From UBA11986 sp031402435 (lineage in GTDB: Bacteria > Bacteroidota > Ignavibacteria > UBA10030 > UBA6906): 64,000 nt of DNA. Where the stretch lies: the NCBI GenBank assembly GCA_031402435.1, contig JANNSJ010000049.1, positions 1 to 64,000 on the forward strand, given 5' to 3'. Position numbers and translations under genes: made by a program. The notes under the pieces are model-generated. The model ran no database searches. It was not told the origin of the DNA and saw nothing but the letters and a program-made list of their open reading frames with translations. Positions 54,011 through 61,634 of this stretch are shown here, piece by piece (within the stretch, counting starts at the first letter, position 1; each line of letters begins with the position of its first letter).

Positions 54011-54621
54011 TAGAACTTCACTTGCGGGGCAGTATCTGCGCCTTCTTTCGCCTTGAAGTACTGTTTTTCTTTGAATCCACCGAAGCCTGCAACCAATGAT
54101 CCCGGGAATCGCCGTATCGATGTGTTATACGTCTGCACGACGAGGTTATAGTTTCGTCGTTCGACAGCGATGCGGTTCTCTGTTCCTTCAAGTTGATTCT
54201 GCAACGCCAGAAAATTCTCGTTCGATTTCAATTGCGGATAGTTTTCTGAAACGACCAACAACCGGGAGATTGCAGACGAGAATTGATCCTGAGCAGCCTG
54301 AAACTTTGCAAAGGCCTGCGGATCTTCCAGCACGTCCTTCGTGACAGTAATCTGGCTTACCTTTGCCCGTGCTTCGGTGACGCCGAGAAGAACCTCTTTT
54401 TCTTGTGAGGCAAATCCGCGAACAGTTTCCACAAGGTTCGGAATCAGTTCAGCTCTTCGCTGGTATTGATTCTCCACCTGGCTCCATCCCGACTGTACCG
54501 CTTCGTCCTGACTAACGAGCCCGTTATACACTCCAATACCCCACATTGCGATGCCCACAACAAAGACAACGATGACGCCAACAACAACCAATGCGATTAG
54601 TGCACCACGAGATTTCATCAT
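54010..54621 (-). CDS. LemA family protein
   Basis: 203 residues: one N-terminal helix (ALIALVVVGVIVVFVVGIAMWGIGVYN) and the LemA helical domain with ESQDEAVQSGWSQVENQYQRRAELIPNLVETV (the SxxxxxxxWSQVxxQxQRRxDLxPNLV motif) and AERRNYNLVVQTYN-like VERRNYNLVVQTYNTSIRRFP. It is a membrane protein of unknown role, usually encoded beside a TPM protein as here. The spacer to CapA copy 2 is 7 bp. Confidence 0.94.
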   Translation of the reverse strand: MMKSRGALIALVVVGVIVVFVVGIAMWGIGVYNGLVSQDEAVQSGWSQVENQYQRRAELIPNLVETVRGFASQEKEVLLGVTEARAKVSQITVTKDVLEDPQAFAKFQAAQDQFSSAISRLLVVSENYPQLKSNENFLALQNQLEGTENRIAVERRNYNLVVQTYNTSIRRFPGSLVAGFGGFKEKQYFKAKEGADTAPQVKF

Positions 54622-54628
54622 GCCTCCC

Positions 54629-55693
54629 TTAATTGGTGAAGATGGTCTTTGAAAAATATCTTGATAATTTGTGAACCCCGCGCACTACATCGTCGCCTTC
54701 CCCACCGGACAACTCCCGCGCACGCCAGCCTTCAATCGCAACCGGTATCAGCCGATATGCAACATTGTTGCCGTGCAACCTGACCTCGAACAACGCAGTG
54801 TTGTATGTATCACGGCTATTCCCTCCAAATACAAAATTGCCCAATGAATATACTATGACTCCTGATTTGTACTTCTCAATCCCTTGCAATACATGCGGGT
54901 GATGTCCGATGATGAGATCTGCTCCGGCATCAATCACCTCGTGGGCAAACTCAATCTGCTCTTGATCTGGAATTGTTGCTTTCTCTGTTCCCCAGTGCAA
55001 GTTCACTACTATATACGGAGCAGGATTCTGCAGTTTCAGCTTTGCAATATCAGCTTGAATTGTTTCAATATCCCTGTCCGCCACGCCCGGCTTCCTGGAT
55101 GTTGCTTTAGGGGCTTCACTCCCTCCATAGTACGCGAGCAAGGCAACACTCTTGTCGTTTGTACTCACAACAACCGGCGTACGGGCTTCGGTTCTATTGC
55201 GCCCGGCACCAACGTGGCGTATTCCCACTGAATCAAGATACGAAATTGTATCGAAAAGTCCGACCCTGCCGAAATCGTAAATATGATTATTGGCAATACT
55301 GACCACATCTATTCCTGCACCAGTCAATGCGGAGAGAAACCGCGGATGCATCCGGAAATTATAGGGCTTGTCAACGCGTTTGCCTCGCGTTGTTACAGGA
55401 CATTCTAGGTTCACCATCGCAATGTCTGCTGTCTTCAACAACTCGAAGGTGTTGAATGCCAGATTCACAGAGTCACCCGCATCGTCCTCATAGTGACCGG
55501 CAAGCAAACAGTCGCCACCAAAACGAAGAAGAACACTATCGCCGCTAATGGGGGAGCTATGTGGTGAGGTTTGGATAGCATCAATCTCTGGTTTTAGCGG
55601 AAAACTCAGAGCATACGGCAAGCTCGAGGTCATCAGTGTAGTGAGACAGTAAAGAAGGCGGAATAGAGAATTTACCAAAGAGGGGTTTTGCAT
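54629..55693 (-). CDS. CapA family metallophosphatase-like protein (copy 2)
   Basis: 354 residues, paralogous to the protein at 43-44 kb. Signal region VNSLFRLLYCLTTLMTSSLP; motifs LLRFGGDCLLAGHY, MVNLECPVTTRGKR, VSIANNHIYDFG, YIVVNLHWGTEK, DLIIGHHPHVLQGIEKY and VIVYSLGNFVFGG. All metal-binding positions of the CapA fold are kept. It lies between a small outer-membrane barrel gene and lemA, so its context differs from copy 1. Confidence 0.88.
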   Translation of the reverse strand: MQNPSLVNSLFRLLYCLTTLMTSSLPYALSFPLKPEIDAIQTSPHSSPISGDSVLLRFGGDCLLAGHYEDDAGDSVNLAFNTFELLKTADIAMVNLECPVTTRGKRVDKPYNFRMHPRFLSALTGAGIDVVSIANNHIYDFGRVGLFDTISYLDSVGIRHVGAGRNRTEARTPVVVSTNDKSVALLAYYGGSEAPKATSRKPGVADRDIETIQADIAKLKLQNPAPYIVVNLHWGTEKATIPDQEQIEFAHEVIDAGADLIIGHHPHVLQGIEKYKSGVIVYSLGNFVFGGNSRDTYNTALFEVRLHGNNVAYRLIPVAIEGWRARELSGGEGDDVVRGVHKLSRYFSKTIFTN

Positions 55694-55706
55694 GGTCTGG
55701 TGGTTG

Positions 55707-56252
55707 CTAAACTACAATCAAAAACTCACGGCTGCTCTTAAGCCGAGGGTAGCCCGGTACTTGTTTTAAAAAAAAGCAGTCATAGCGAATAGAAACGTCG
55801 AGGTTTGCTCTCGCACCTATTGGAGATTCGAATCCAAGAATTGGTGCGATTCCAAACCCAACAGATGTCCCTTGTTTGTTACTCAAAAAGAAGGCACCTG
55901 CCTCACTCGTAGAATAAATCCTGATTGCTTTTTGACGGAGCAAGTAGAACTTCAGTCCGCCGCGTATTGGGACCCCCCGAAACGATGCCAACGAATCTGA
56001 CTTTCCTTCAAAACTTGCAAAACCAATTGATACAGTCAGGGCAAATTGTGGTGACACGTAGAGGCTAATGTTTGCAGAACCGCCGTATCCAACAAGGACT
56101 TCGGTTTTGAGTTTGCCCACGGGAACCAGCACATCTGCTCCAAGGCTGAACCAGAGTTTCTCTTCCTGAGCCAAAGTGGTACATATAGATGCCAATAGCA
56201 TGACAACGAGTACGAACGCTTTCTGGAGTATAAATTGGTTATTCGACAACAT
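55707..56252 (-). CDS. Outer-membrane beta-barrel protein 1
   Basis: About 181 residues from ATG 56252, which opens a signal peptide (FILQKAFVLVVMLLASICTTLAQ). The rest alternates in hydrophobic/polar strands (LWFSLGADVLVPVG, GGSANISLYVSPQFALTVSIGFASF, RAN LDVSIRYDCFFL), the pattern of an 8-strand barrel. Unlike the next gene it ends in REFLIVV rather than an aromatic residue. Unknown role. The 22 residues before 56252 in the same frame are not needed. Confidence 0.75.
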   Translation of the reverse strand: MLSNNQFILQKAFVLVVMLLASICTTLAQEEKLWFSLGADVLVPVGKLKTEVLVGYGGSANISLYVSPQFALTVSIGFASFEGKSDSLASFRGVPIRGGLKFYLLRQKAIRIYSTSEAGAFFLSNKQGTSVGFGIAPILGFESPIGARANLDVSIRYDCFFLKQVPGYPRLKSSREFLIVV

Positions 56253-56284
56253 AGACTTGATTTTCCACCCCAACGAATTGACAG

Positions 56285-56312
56285 CGTATAACATCAGACG
56301 ACGAATCAACAA
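56285..56312 (-). promoter_or_regulatory. Possible promoter of barrel protein 1
   Basis: TTGTTG, 16 bp, TATACG on the minus strand, between the preceding terminator and the ATG at 56252. The -10 is fair and the -35 poor. Confidence 0.35.
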
Positions 56313-56316
56313 CAAA

Positions 56317-56340
56317 AAGGGAAGCCCATGGGCTTCCCTT
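56317..56340 (-). terminator. Terminator after barrel protein 2
   Basis: AAGGGAAGCCC faces GGGCTTCCCTT across a two-base AT centre, and CCTTTTTGTT follows in the minus direction. It separates barrel 2 from barrel 1. Confidence 0.85.
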
Positions 56341-56363
56341 GAAAGAAAAACTATTGCCGTGTA

Positions 56364-56921
56364 CTAGTTGAAAATGTATCCCACACGGGCCGCAACGCAT
56401 GTTGCATTGGCAACGCCAAGCAAGCGAACTGATACATCGAACTTGCTGGCTTCGAAACCAACTTGTGGCTGGTAGGTGAAGTCTGAGCCAGAAACAGAAC
56501 CTCCGCCAACTTGAACACCAAAAAATGTTTGACTCGGAATGGTGTACGAACTGAAAATAAGCCCTATTTCAAAAGCACCATATGGTCTGAAAGAGCTTGC
56601 TGCCGGTGAAAAATAATAGCGTGCACCAACAACAACTGGAATCATGCTCCATTTTCCTCCATTGATTGTTACACCTGCAACTGTTTGATCCTTACCAGAA
56701 AACGTCAAATAGCCAGCGGTTGCAGTAAAACTCACCATGTCATTGAATAAATAGTATCCACGTCCAGTTCCCCCGATGCCAATACTCTGAGTATTGCTGA
56801 ACGCGGTTGTCATCGGAATTGCAACATCCGCACCGATCCCAAATGAAATCTTCCCCTGCGCAAAAGAATTGCTCGTAGCCATCAACATAATTGCTGCAAC
56901 CGTTAGCAAGAGCTTCTTCAT
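56364..56921 (-). CDS. Outer-membrane beta-barrel protein 2
   Basis: 185 residues. Signal peptide MKKLLLTVAAIMLMATSNSFA, then barrel strands ISFGIGADVAIPM, MVSFTATAGYLTF, KWSMIPVVVGARYYF and a final strand ARVGYIFN. It resembles small opacity-protein-like barrels. It has its own strong promoter (56984-57012) and terminator, so it is a monocistronic unit and probably well expressed. AAAGGAG precedes the ATG by 9 bases. Confidence 0.82.
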   Translation of the reverse strand: MKKLLLTVAAIMLMATSNSFAQGKISFGIGADVAIPMTTAFSNTQSIGIGGTGRGYYLFNDMVSFTATAGYLTFSGKDQTVAGVTINGGKWSMIPVVVGARYYFSPAASSFRPYGAFEIGLIFSSYTIPSQTFFGVQVGGGSVSGSDFTYQPQVGFEASKFDVSVRLLGVANATCVAARVGYIFN

Positions 56922-56983
56922 TGTGTTACTCCTTTAAGGTGATAGAATGTTTTGTTGTTGAGGTGCTGCACAAAACTGGCCTA

Positions 56984-57012
56984 AGTATAAACAATTCCTG
57001 TGCATTTGTCAA
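56984..57012 (-). promoter_or_regulatory. Strong sigma-70-type promoter of barrel protein 2
   Basis: TTGACA, exactly 17 bp, TATACT on the minus strand, about 62 bases before the ATG at 56921. The -35 is perfect and the -10 is 5 of 6. Confidence 0.8.
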
Positions 57013-57072
57013 GAAATTCTAGCTTGCGACAATGAAATGTGGAAGCAGTTGTTGGAACAACTCGAAATAACG

Positions 57073-57693
57073 CTATCCGCCAAAAGTCACGCCTACTGTC
57101 AAGGGAATCAGACCTGTGCTGCTTCCTTCAGTGAATATAAGAACATACTTGAAATCGAAATACAGCTTCACCGCACTGCTCATTGCATATTCAGCACCGG
57201 CTCCGAAGTTTATCCCAAACTTGGTTTGGCTGCCAAGGCCGGTTTTTAAATCAAACGATTGACCGCCAACCTCAATCTTACCGTCGCTGATGCTAAGGAT
57301 ATGAATGCCCAACCCAAGAATACCATACGGAGTCACGCTTGAGCCGGTGGGAATCTTCCCCAACCCATTCACGGTGATGCTGAACGCGCTGGCATTCAGA
57401 CCAGATACTGTTGCTCCTTGTGCATTAGGATTGGCAGCCACGATGGCCTGCACGAGTTTGTCCTTATTTGAACCATAGATACTGTAATCCAAATTCAATC
57501 TCAAACCAATGTACTTCATGATACCTAAATCACCATGAGCCCCGAATAGGAACCCTGTGCTATAGAAATCGCTAACCCCCTGCGGGAATGAGGAGAGTGA
57601 GAAACCAGCGTGGCCACCACCTCCAAACTTTACCTCAGACCTTGCTTCGAGTGAACAAATCAACAATAAGAAAACAAAAACACATTGTTTCAT
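57073..57693 (-). CDS. Outer-membrane beta-barrel protein 3
   Basis: 206 residues from ATG 57693, which has GGAGG five bases before it. Signal peptide CVFVFLLLICSLEARS. Mature strands VKFGGGGHAGFSLSSF, GLRLNLDYSIYGSNK, KFGINFGAGAEYAM and SSAVKLYFDFKYVLIF are barrel-like. The sequence ends IPLTVGVTFGG. It is 40 bp downstream of barrel 4 and probably cotranscribed. Confidence 0.82.
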   Translation of the reverse strand: MKQCVFVFLLLICSLEARSEVKFGGGGHAGFSLSSFPQGVSDFYSTGFLFGAHGDLGIMKYIGLRLNLDYSIYGSNKDKLVQAIVAANPNAQGATVSGLNASAFSITVNGLGKIPTGSSVTPYGILGLGIHILSISDGKIEVGGQSFDLKTGLGSQTKFGINFGAGAEYAMSSAVKLYFDFKYVLIFTEGSSTGLIPLTVGVTFGG

Positions 57694-57733
57694 GGTACCT
57701 CCAGAATTAAGATGGATAAGTTGGTTGCTGATA

Positions 57734-58216
57734 CTAGACTTCATAACGAATACCGGAACGAATGAGGATGATGAAACCTGTTGTACCAGTTACGAACACC
57801 GGACCAAGCTGAAGTTCTGCAGGGATGTAAAGATTTCTTGCAATTTCAAACTGTGCCCCTCCTCCAAAGCGGATGTCAAAATACGGCCCGCCTGTAAAAA
57901 AATACAACCCGAATCCTGCGTCTGCGTAAGGTTTTACCTTGGAACCAGGGATTGAGAAGTAGTACTTGAAGTAGTTTGCCCATTCAATGGGAGTACCTGT
58001 TTGCGTGTTGATGCCGAGCTCAGTTCCAACAGCAGGCCCTTTGCCAATCAATACTTCTCCCATTGGACTAATATGAAAGCCTGCTGCTGACAAACCACCT
58101 CCGCTGGCAATGGAAATGCCCATGTTTCCGCCCACGGACCAGCGTATCTGAGACTTTGCGGTCATGGGTAGGAAAACAATGATCAAACAGAGCAACGACT
58201 TGCCAAGACGATTCAT
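57734..58216 (-). CDS. Outer-membrane beta-barrel protein 4
   Basis: 160 residues: MNRLGKSLLCLIIVFLPMTAKSQ is the signal peptide, followed by WSVGGNMGISIASGGG, YADAGFGLYFF and FDIRFGGGAQFEIARN barrel strands, ending LIRSGIRYEV. CAGGAGG is a good ribosome-binding site. It lies 48 bp after the acyl-CoA dehydrogenase gene. Confidence 0.8.
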   Translation of the reverse strand: MNRLGKSLLCLIIVFLPMTAKSQIRWSVGGNMGISIASGGGLSAAGFHISPMGEVLIGKGPAVGTELGINTQTGTPIEWANYFKYYFSIPGSKVKPYADAGFGLYFFTGGPYFDIRFGGGAQFEIARNLYIPAELQLGPVFVTGTTGFIILIRSGIRYEV

Positions 58217-58264
58217 AAAGATACCTCCTGAAAGTGGTAATATCTGGTAATTGTAAGTAACAAG

Positions 58265-59404
58265 TTACTTCAGCATGGATCTCGCAATAACAATGTGTTG
58301 TATCTCCGATGTCCCTTCATAAATCTCTGTGATCTTCGCATCACGGAGATAACGTTCAACAAGGTACTCTCTCACATATCCGTACCCGCCGTGAATCTGT
58401 ATTGCCTCAAGCGCGCTTTGGACTGCAACCTTCGATGCAAAAAGTTTTGCCATCGCGGCCTCCGAACCGAAAGGCTTGCCCACGTCTTTCAGTAAAGCGG
58501 CACGAAGAATCAGAGATCTGGCAGCTTCGGTATTCGTGGCCATATCCGAGAGCTTGAATTGAATAATCTGCAGTTCGGAAATGGGCCGGTCAAACGCCTT
58601 TCTCTCCTTTGCATATCGAAGAGAAGCATCAAAACAACCCTGGGCAATACCGAGTGCCTGGGATGCAATCCCGATCCGTCCACCCTCAAGCGTGCGCATG
58701 GCAAATTTGAAGCCTTCCCCGTCTTCTCCGATTCTATTCTCAATAGGGATACGGCAATCGGCGAACGAAAGTGACACCGTGTCCGAGCTTCGAATGCCAA
58801 GTTTCTTCTCTTTCTTGGCAACGGTAAAGCCGGGCGTTCCCTTCTCAACAATGAACGTGCTGATACCCTTCGATCCCTTTGATTTGTCCGTTGTTGCCAT
58901 GACAATGATAACATCTGCTGTGGAGCCATTGGTAATCCAATTCTTCGTTCCATTCAGAAGATAGTGGTCACCACTTCGCACTGCAACTGTCCGCTGGTTT
59001 GATGCATCACTGCCTGCCTCGGGTTCCGAAAGGGCAAACGCTCCCAGCTTTTTGCCAGACGCGAGGTCGCGAAGATACCGCGCCTTTTGGTCTTCGTTTC
59101 CGTATTTGTTGATGCCATAGCAGACGAGCGAGTTGTTCACTGACATGATGACTCCAACAGAGGCATCGACGCGGGAGATTTCCTCCATCGCAATAACATA
59201 GCTGATTGTATCAAGCCCGGAGCCACCCCATTGTTCGGGTATCATCATACCCATGAAGCCGAGTTCCCCCAGTTCCTTGATGGCTTCGTGCGGAAATTCC
59301 TCTTTCTCATCACGCTCAATCGAAGTGGGAGCAAGTCTGGCTTCGGCGAATTTCCGCGCAGTCTCACGTATCATCTGATGCGTTTCAGTGAACTCAAAAT
59401 TCAT
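58265..59404 (-). CDS. Acyl-CoA dehydrogenase
   Basis: 379 residues from ATG 59404 (GGAG nine bases before). Complete FAD-dependent ACAD fold: GSGLDTISYVIAMEEISRVDASVGV, FALSEPEAGSDASNQRT, GTKNWITNGSTADV, and the C-terminal FDRPISELQIIQFKLSDM, QIHGGYGYVREYLVERYLRDAKITEIYEGTSEIQ. The catalytic base Glu lies in the EIYEGTSEIQ motif as in short-chain (butyryl-CoA-like) enzymes. It oxidises acyl-CoA to enoyl-CoA and is in line with the next two genes. Confidence 0.95.
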   Translation of the reverse strand: MNFEFTETHQMIRETARKFAEARLAPTSIERDEKEEFPHEAIKELGELGFMGMMIPEQWGGSGLDTISYVIAMEEISRVDASVGVIMSVNNSLVCYGINKYGNEDQKARYLRDLASGKKLGAFALSEPEAGSDASNQRTVAVRSGDHYLLNGTKNWITNGSTADVIIVMATTDKSKGSKGISTFIVEKGTPGFTVAKKEKKLGIRSSDTVSLSFADCRIPIENRIGEDGEGFKFAMRTLEGGRIGIASQALGIAQGCFDASLRYAKERKAFDRPISELQIIQFKLSDMATNTEAARSLILRAALLKDVGKPFGSEAAMAKLFASKVAVQSALEAIQIHGGYGYVREYLVERYLRDAKITEIYEGTSEIQHIVIARSMLK

Positions 59405-59419
59405 GCAGCCGAACTCCAA

Positions 59420-60280
59420 TCACGCTTTGGTATAGTCATAAAATCCCTTGCCTGTTTTCTTTCCCAGGTGCCCCGCTGCCACCATTTTCTTCAGCAAGGG
59501 GCACGGGCGGTACTTCGAGTCACCGAGTCCGTCATGCAACACGTTCATGATGGACAAGCACACATCAAGTCCGATGAAGTCGGCAAGCGTGAGTGGTCCC
59601 ATGGGATGGTTCATTCCAAGTTTCATCACAGTATCAATGGACTCCGGAGTTGCAACGCCCTCCATGACGCAATACATGGCTTCATTCAGCATGGGCAGCA
59701 ATACACGGTTCGATACAAACCCCGGATAATCATTCACCTCGACCGGCACCTTCTCGATCTTTTCCGACAATGACTTCACTGCCGCGTATGTTTCATCCGA
59801 GGTCGCAAGACCGCGTATCACTTCGACCAGTTTCATGACAGGAACAGGATTCATGAAGTGCATCCCAATGACCTGCGCCGGGCGTTTCGTGACTGCGGCA
59901 ATCTCGGTGATGGAAATTGATGAAGTGTTCGATGCATGGATGGTGTGTTGCGGTGACGAGACATCAAGTGTCTTGAATATCTCATTCTTAATCAGCGGAT
60001 TCTCTGTCGCTGCTTCCACGACAAGATCAGCAGCTGAGACTGATTGCGCAAGATTTGTCGATGTGCGGATATGAGAAAGTGTCGCTTGCTTCTGATCGGG
60101 AGTAAGGGTTCCCTTCTTAACCTGGCGGTCAAGGTTCGTTGTGATGGTGGCGAGACCCCTATCGATGAACTCTTGTTTGATATCGTTGAGTGTTACATCA
60201 AATCCGAATTGGGCGAAGACATGAGCAATGCCGTTCCCCATCGTTCCCGCACCAACAACTGTAATGGCCCGGATCTCCAC
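59420..60280 (-). CDS. 3-hydroxybutyryl-CoA dehydrogenase
   Basis: 286 residues beginning at GTG 60280, with ITVVGAGTMGNGIAHVFAQFGFDVTLND as the NAD loop, the NTSSISITEIAAVTKRPAQVIGMHFMNPVPVMKLVEV motif with catalytic His/Glu, and FGVNDYPGFVSNRVL-like VEVNDYPGFVSNRVLLPMLNEA. The C-terminal domain has MGPLTLADFIGLDVCL. It interconverts 3-hydroxyacyl-CoA and 3-ketoacyl-CoA. It lies 20 bp after the thiolase gene. Confidence 0.95.
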   Translation of the reverse strand: MEIRAITVVGAGTMGNGIAHVFAQFGFDVTLNDIKQEFIDRGLATITTNLDRQVKKGTLTPDQKQATLSHIRTSTNLAQSVSAADLVVEAATENPLIKNEIFKTLDVSSPQHTIHASNTSSISITEIAAVTKRPAQVIGMHFMNPVPVMKLVEVIRGLATSDETYAAVKSLSEKIEKVPVEVNDYPGFVSNRVLLPMLNEAMYCVMEGVATPESIDTVMKLGMNHPMGPLTLADFIGLDVCLSIMNVLHDGLGDSKYRPCPLLKKMVAAGHLGKKTGKGFYDYTKA

Positions 60281-60300
60281 GACCTGTTTCCTTCTGAATA

Positions 60301-61482
60301 TCAGTGAATTCGTTCAACAATCATTCCGCCCGCTTCACCGCCCCCGATACAGATTGCTGCCATTCCCCTCTTCGCGTTTCGCTGCTCCATCGCGTGAAGA
60401 AGAGTGACAAGAATGCGTGCACCACTTGCACCCAATGGGTGTCCCAATGCAATGGCTCCACCGTTGACGTTCACTTTGTTGACGTCAATACCCAGCGCTC
60501 TGTTGACGACAAGCGTTACAACTGCGAACGCTTCGTTTATTTCGAAGAGATCAATATCCTCAAGTTTGAGTTTTGCTTTATCGAGTACCTTTTTGATAAC
60601 GTCGGTCGGAGCCGTGGTAAACCAAAGCGGTTCCTTGGCGAATGCACCATACGCCACAATTCTAGCGAGAGGTTTCAGTCCCTTCTCCTTTGCGTGTTGC
60701 GCTGACGTAATGACCAACGCAGCGGCGCCATCACTAATCTTGGAAGCATTCGCCGCGGTAACGGTCCCGTTCTTCTCGAATGCCGGTTTCAACTTCGGGA
60801 TCTTGTCAAAATTCGTCTTTACAGGATCTTCGTCGTCCAGGATGAGGGTGTTGTCTCCCTTCGTTCCTTCAAGTTCCACTCCGACAATCTCTTTTTGAAA
60901 TCGTCCGAGTTTCTGGGATTCCTGGGCACGCTTGTAACTCATGATAGCGAATTCGTCCTGCGCTTCGCGGGGTATGTTGCATTCCTTCGCGCATAACTCA
61001 GCGGCATTGCCCATCAGCGAATTGTCATAGGCATCAAGCAGCCCGTCTTTCAACATTGCGTCAATAAGCTCAGCGTTACCCATTTTGTACCCGCCCCGTG
61101 CTTTCTCCAGGAGATATGGAGCATTGGACATACTCTCCATACCGCCTGCAACAATCGTCTGTGCGTCATCAAGAGCGATCGCCTGCGCTGCCAGCATCAC
61201 GGCCTTCAACCCGGAACCGCACACCTTGTTGACAGTCAAACATTCGACAGATTTTGGAAGGCCGGCGAACAGGGCTGCCTGACGTGCTGGCGCCTGGCCA
61301 ACGCCCGCAGAGATGACATTCCCCATGATTACTTCGTTGACTTCATCATCTGTAAGGCCGGAGCGCTTCATCGCTTCGCGGATGGCAATTGCACCCAATC
61401 TGGGTGCGGAGAGAGAGCTCAGAGTTCCACGAAAAGCGCCTATCGGTGTACGACATGCACTTGCGATAACAACTTCATTCAT
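60301..61482 (-). CDS. Acetyl-CoA C-acetyltransferase (thiolase)
   Basis: 393 residues from ATG 61482, exactly the usual length; a frame extending to 61752 adds 90 unrelated residues. It has all three thiolase active sites: VNKVCGSGLKAVMLAAQ, NVNGGAIALGHPLGASGARIL, and CIGGGEAGGMIVER-like end AICIGGGEAGG. It condenses or cleaves acetoacetyl-CoA. With the acyl-CoA dehydrogenase and hydroxyacyl-CoA dehydrogenase it makes a butyrate/beta-oxidation module without a crotonase gene in the run. Confidence 0.96.
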   Translation of the reverse strand: MNEVVIASACRTPIGAFRGTLSSLSAPRLGAIAIREAMKRSGLTDDEVNEVIMGNVISAGVGQAPARQAALFAGLPKSVECLTVNKVCGSGLKAVMLAAQAIALDDAQTIVAGGMESMSNAPYLLEKARGGYKMGNAELIDAMLKDGLLDAYDNSLMGNAAELCAKECNIPREAQDEFAIMSYKRAQESQKLGRFQKEIVGVELEGTKGDNTLILDDEDPVKTNFDKIPKLKPAFEKNGTVTAANASKISDGAAALVITSAQHAKEKGLKPLARIVAYGAFAKEPLWFTTAPTDVIKKVLDKAKLKLEDIDLFEINEAFAVVTLVVNRALGIDVNKVNVNGGAIALGHPLGASGARILVTLLHAMEQRNAKRGMAAICIGGGEAGGMIVERIH

Positions 61483-61582
61483 TTCACATCTCAGATTTTT
61501 CCAGCGGAAGAGGAACAGTGTGGCAATGCATGGTACGTGAATATGAGCAAAAAGGCAAGAAGAACTTCTTGTTACAAAACAG

Positions 61583-61610
61583 GAATGCCCCCGGATCGTG
61601 GGGGGCATTC
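61583..61610 (-). terminator. Terminator after rho
   Basis: GAATGCCCCC pairs with GGGGGCATTC (10-bp stem, 8-base loop), then CTGTTTTGT on the minus strand. It is between the rho stop and the thiolase start. Confidence 0.85.
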
Positions 61611-61634
61611 GCAAGGAATCATACTTTCTACAAA

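Noticed and set aside
57047..57062. Perfect inverted repeat AGTTGTT/AACAACT after barrel 3
   Set aside because: The loop is only two bases and there is no T-run, so it is not a convincing terminator.
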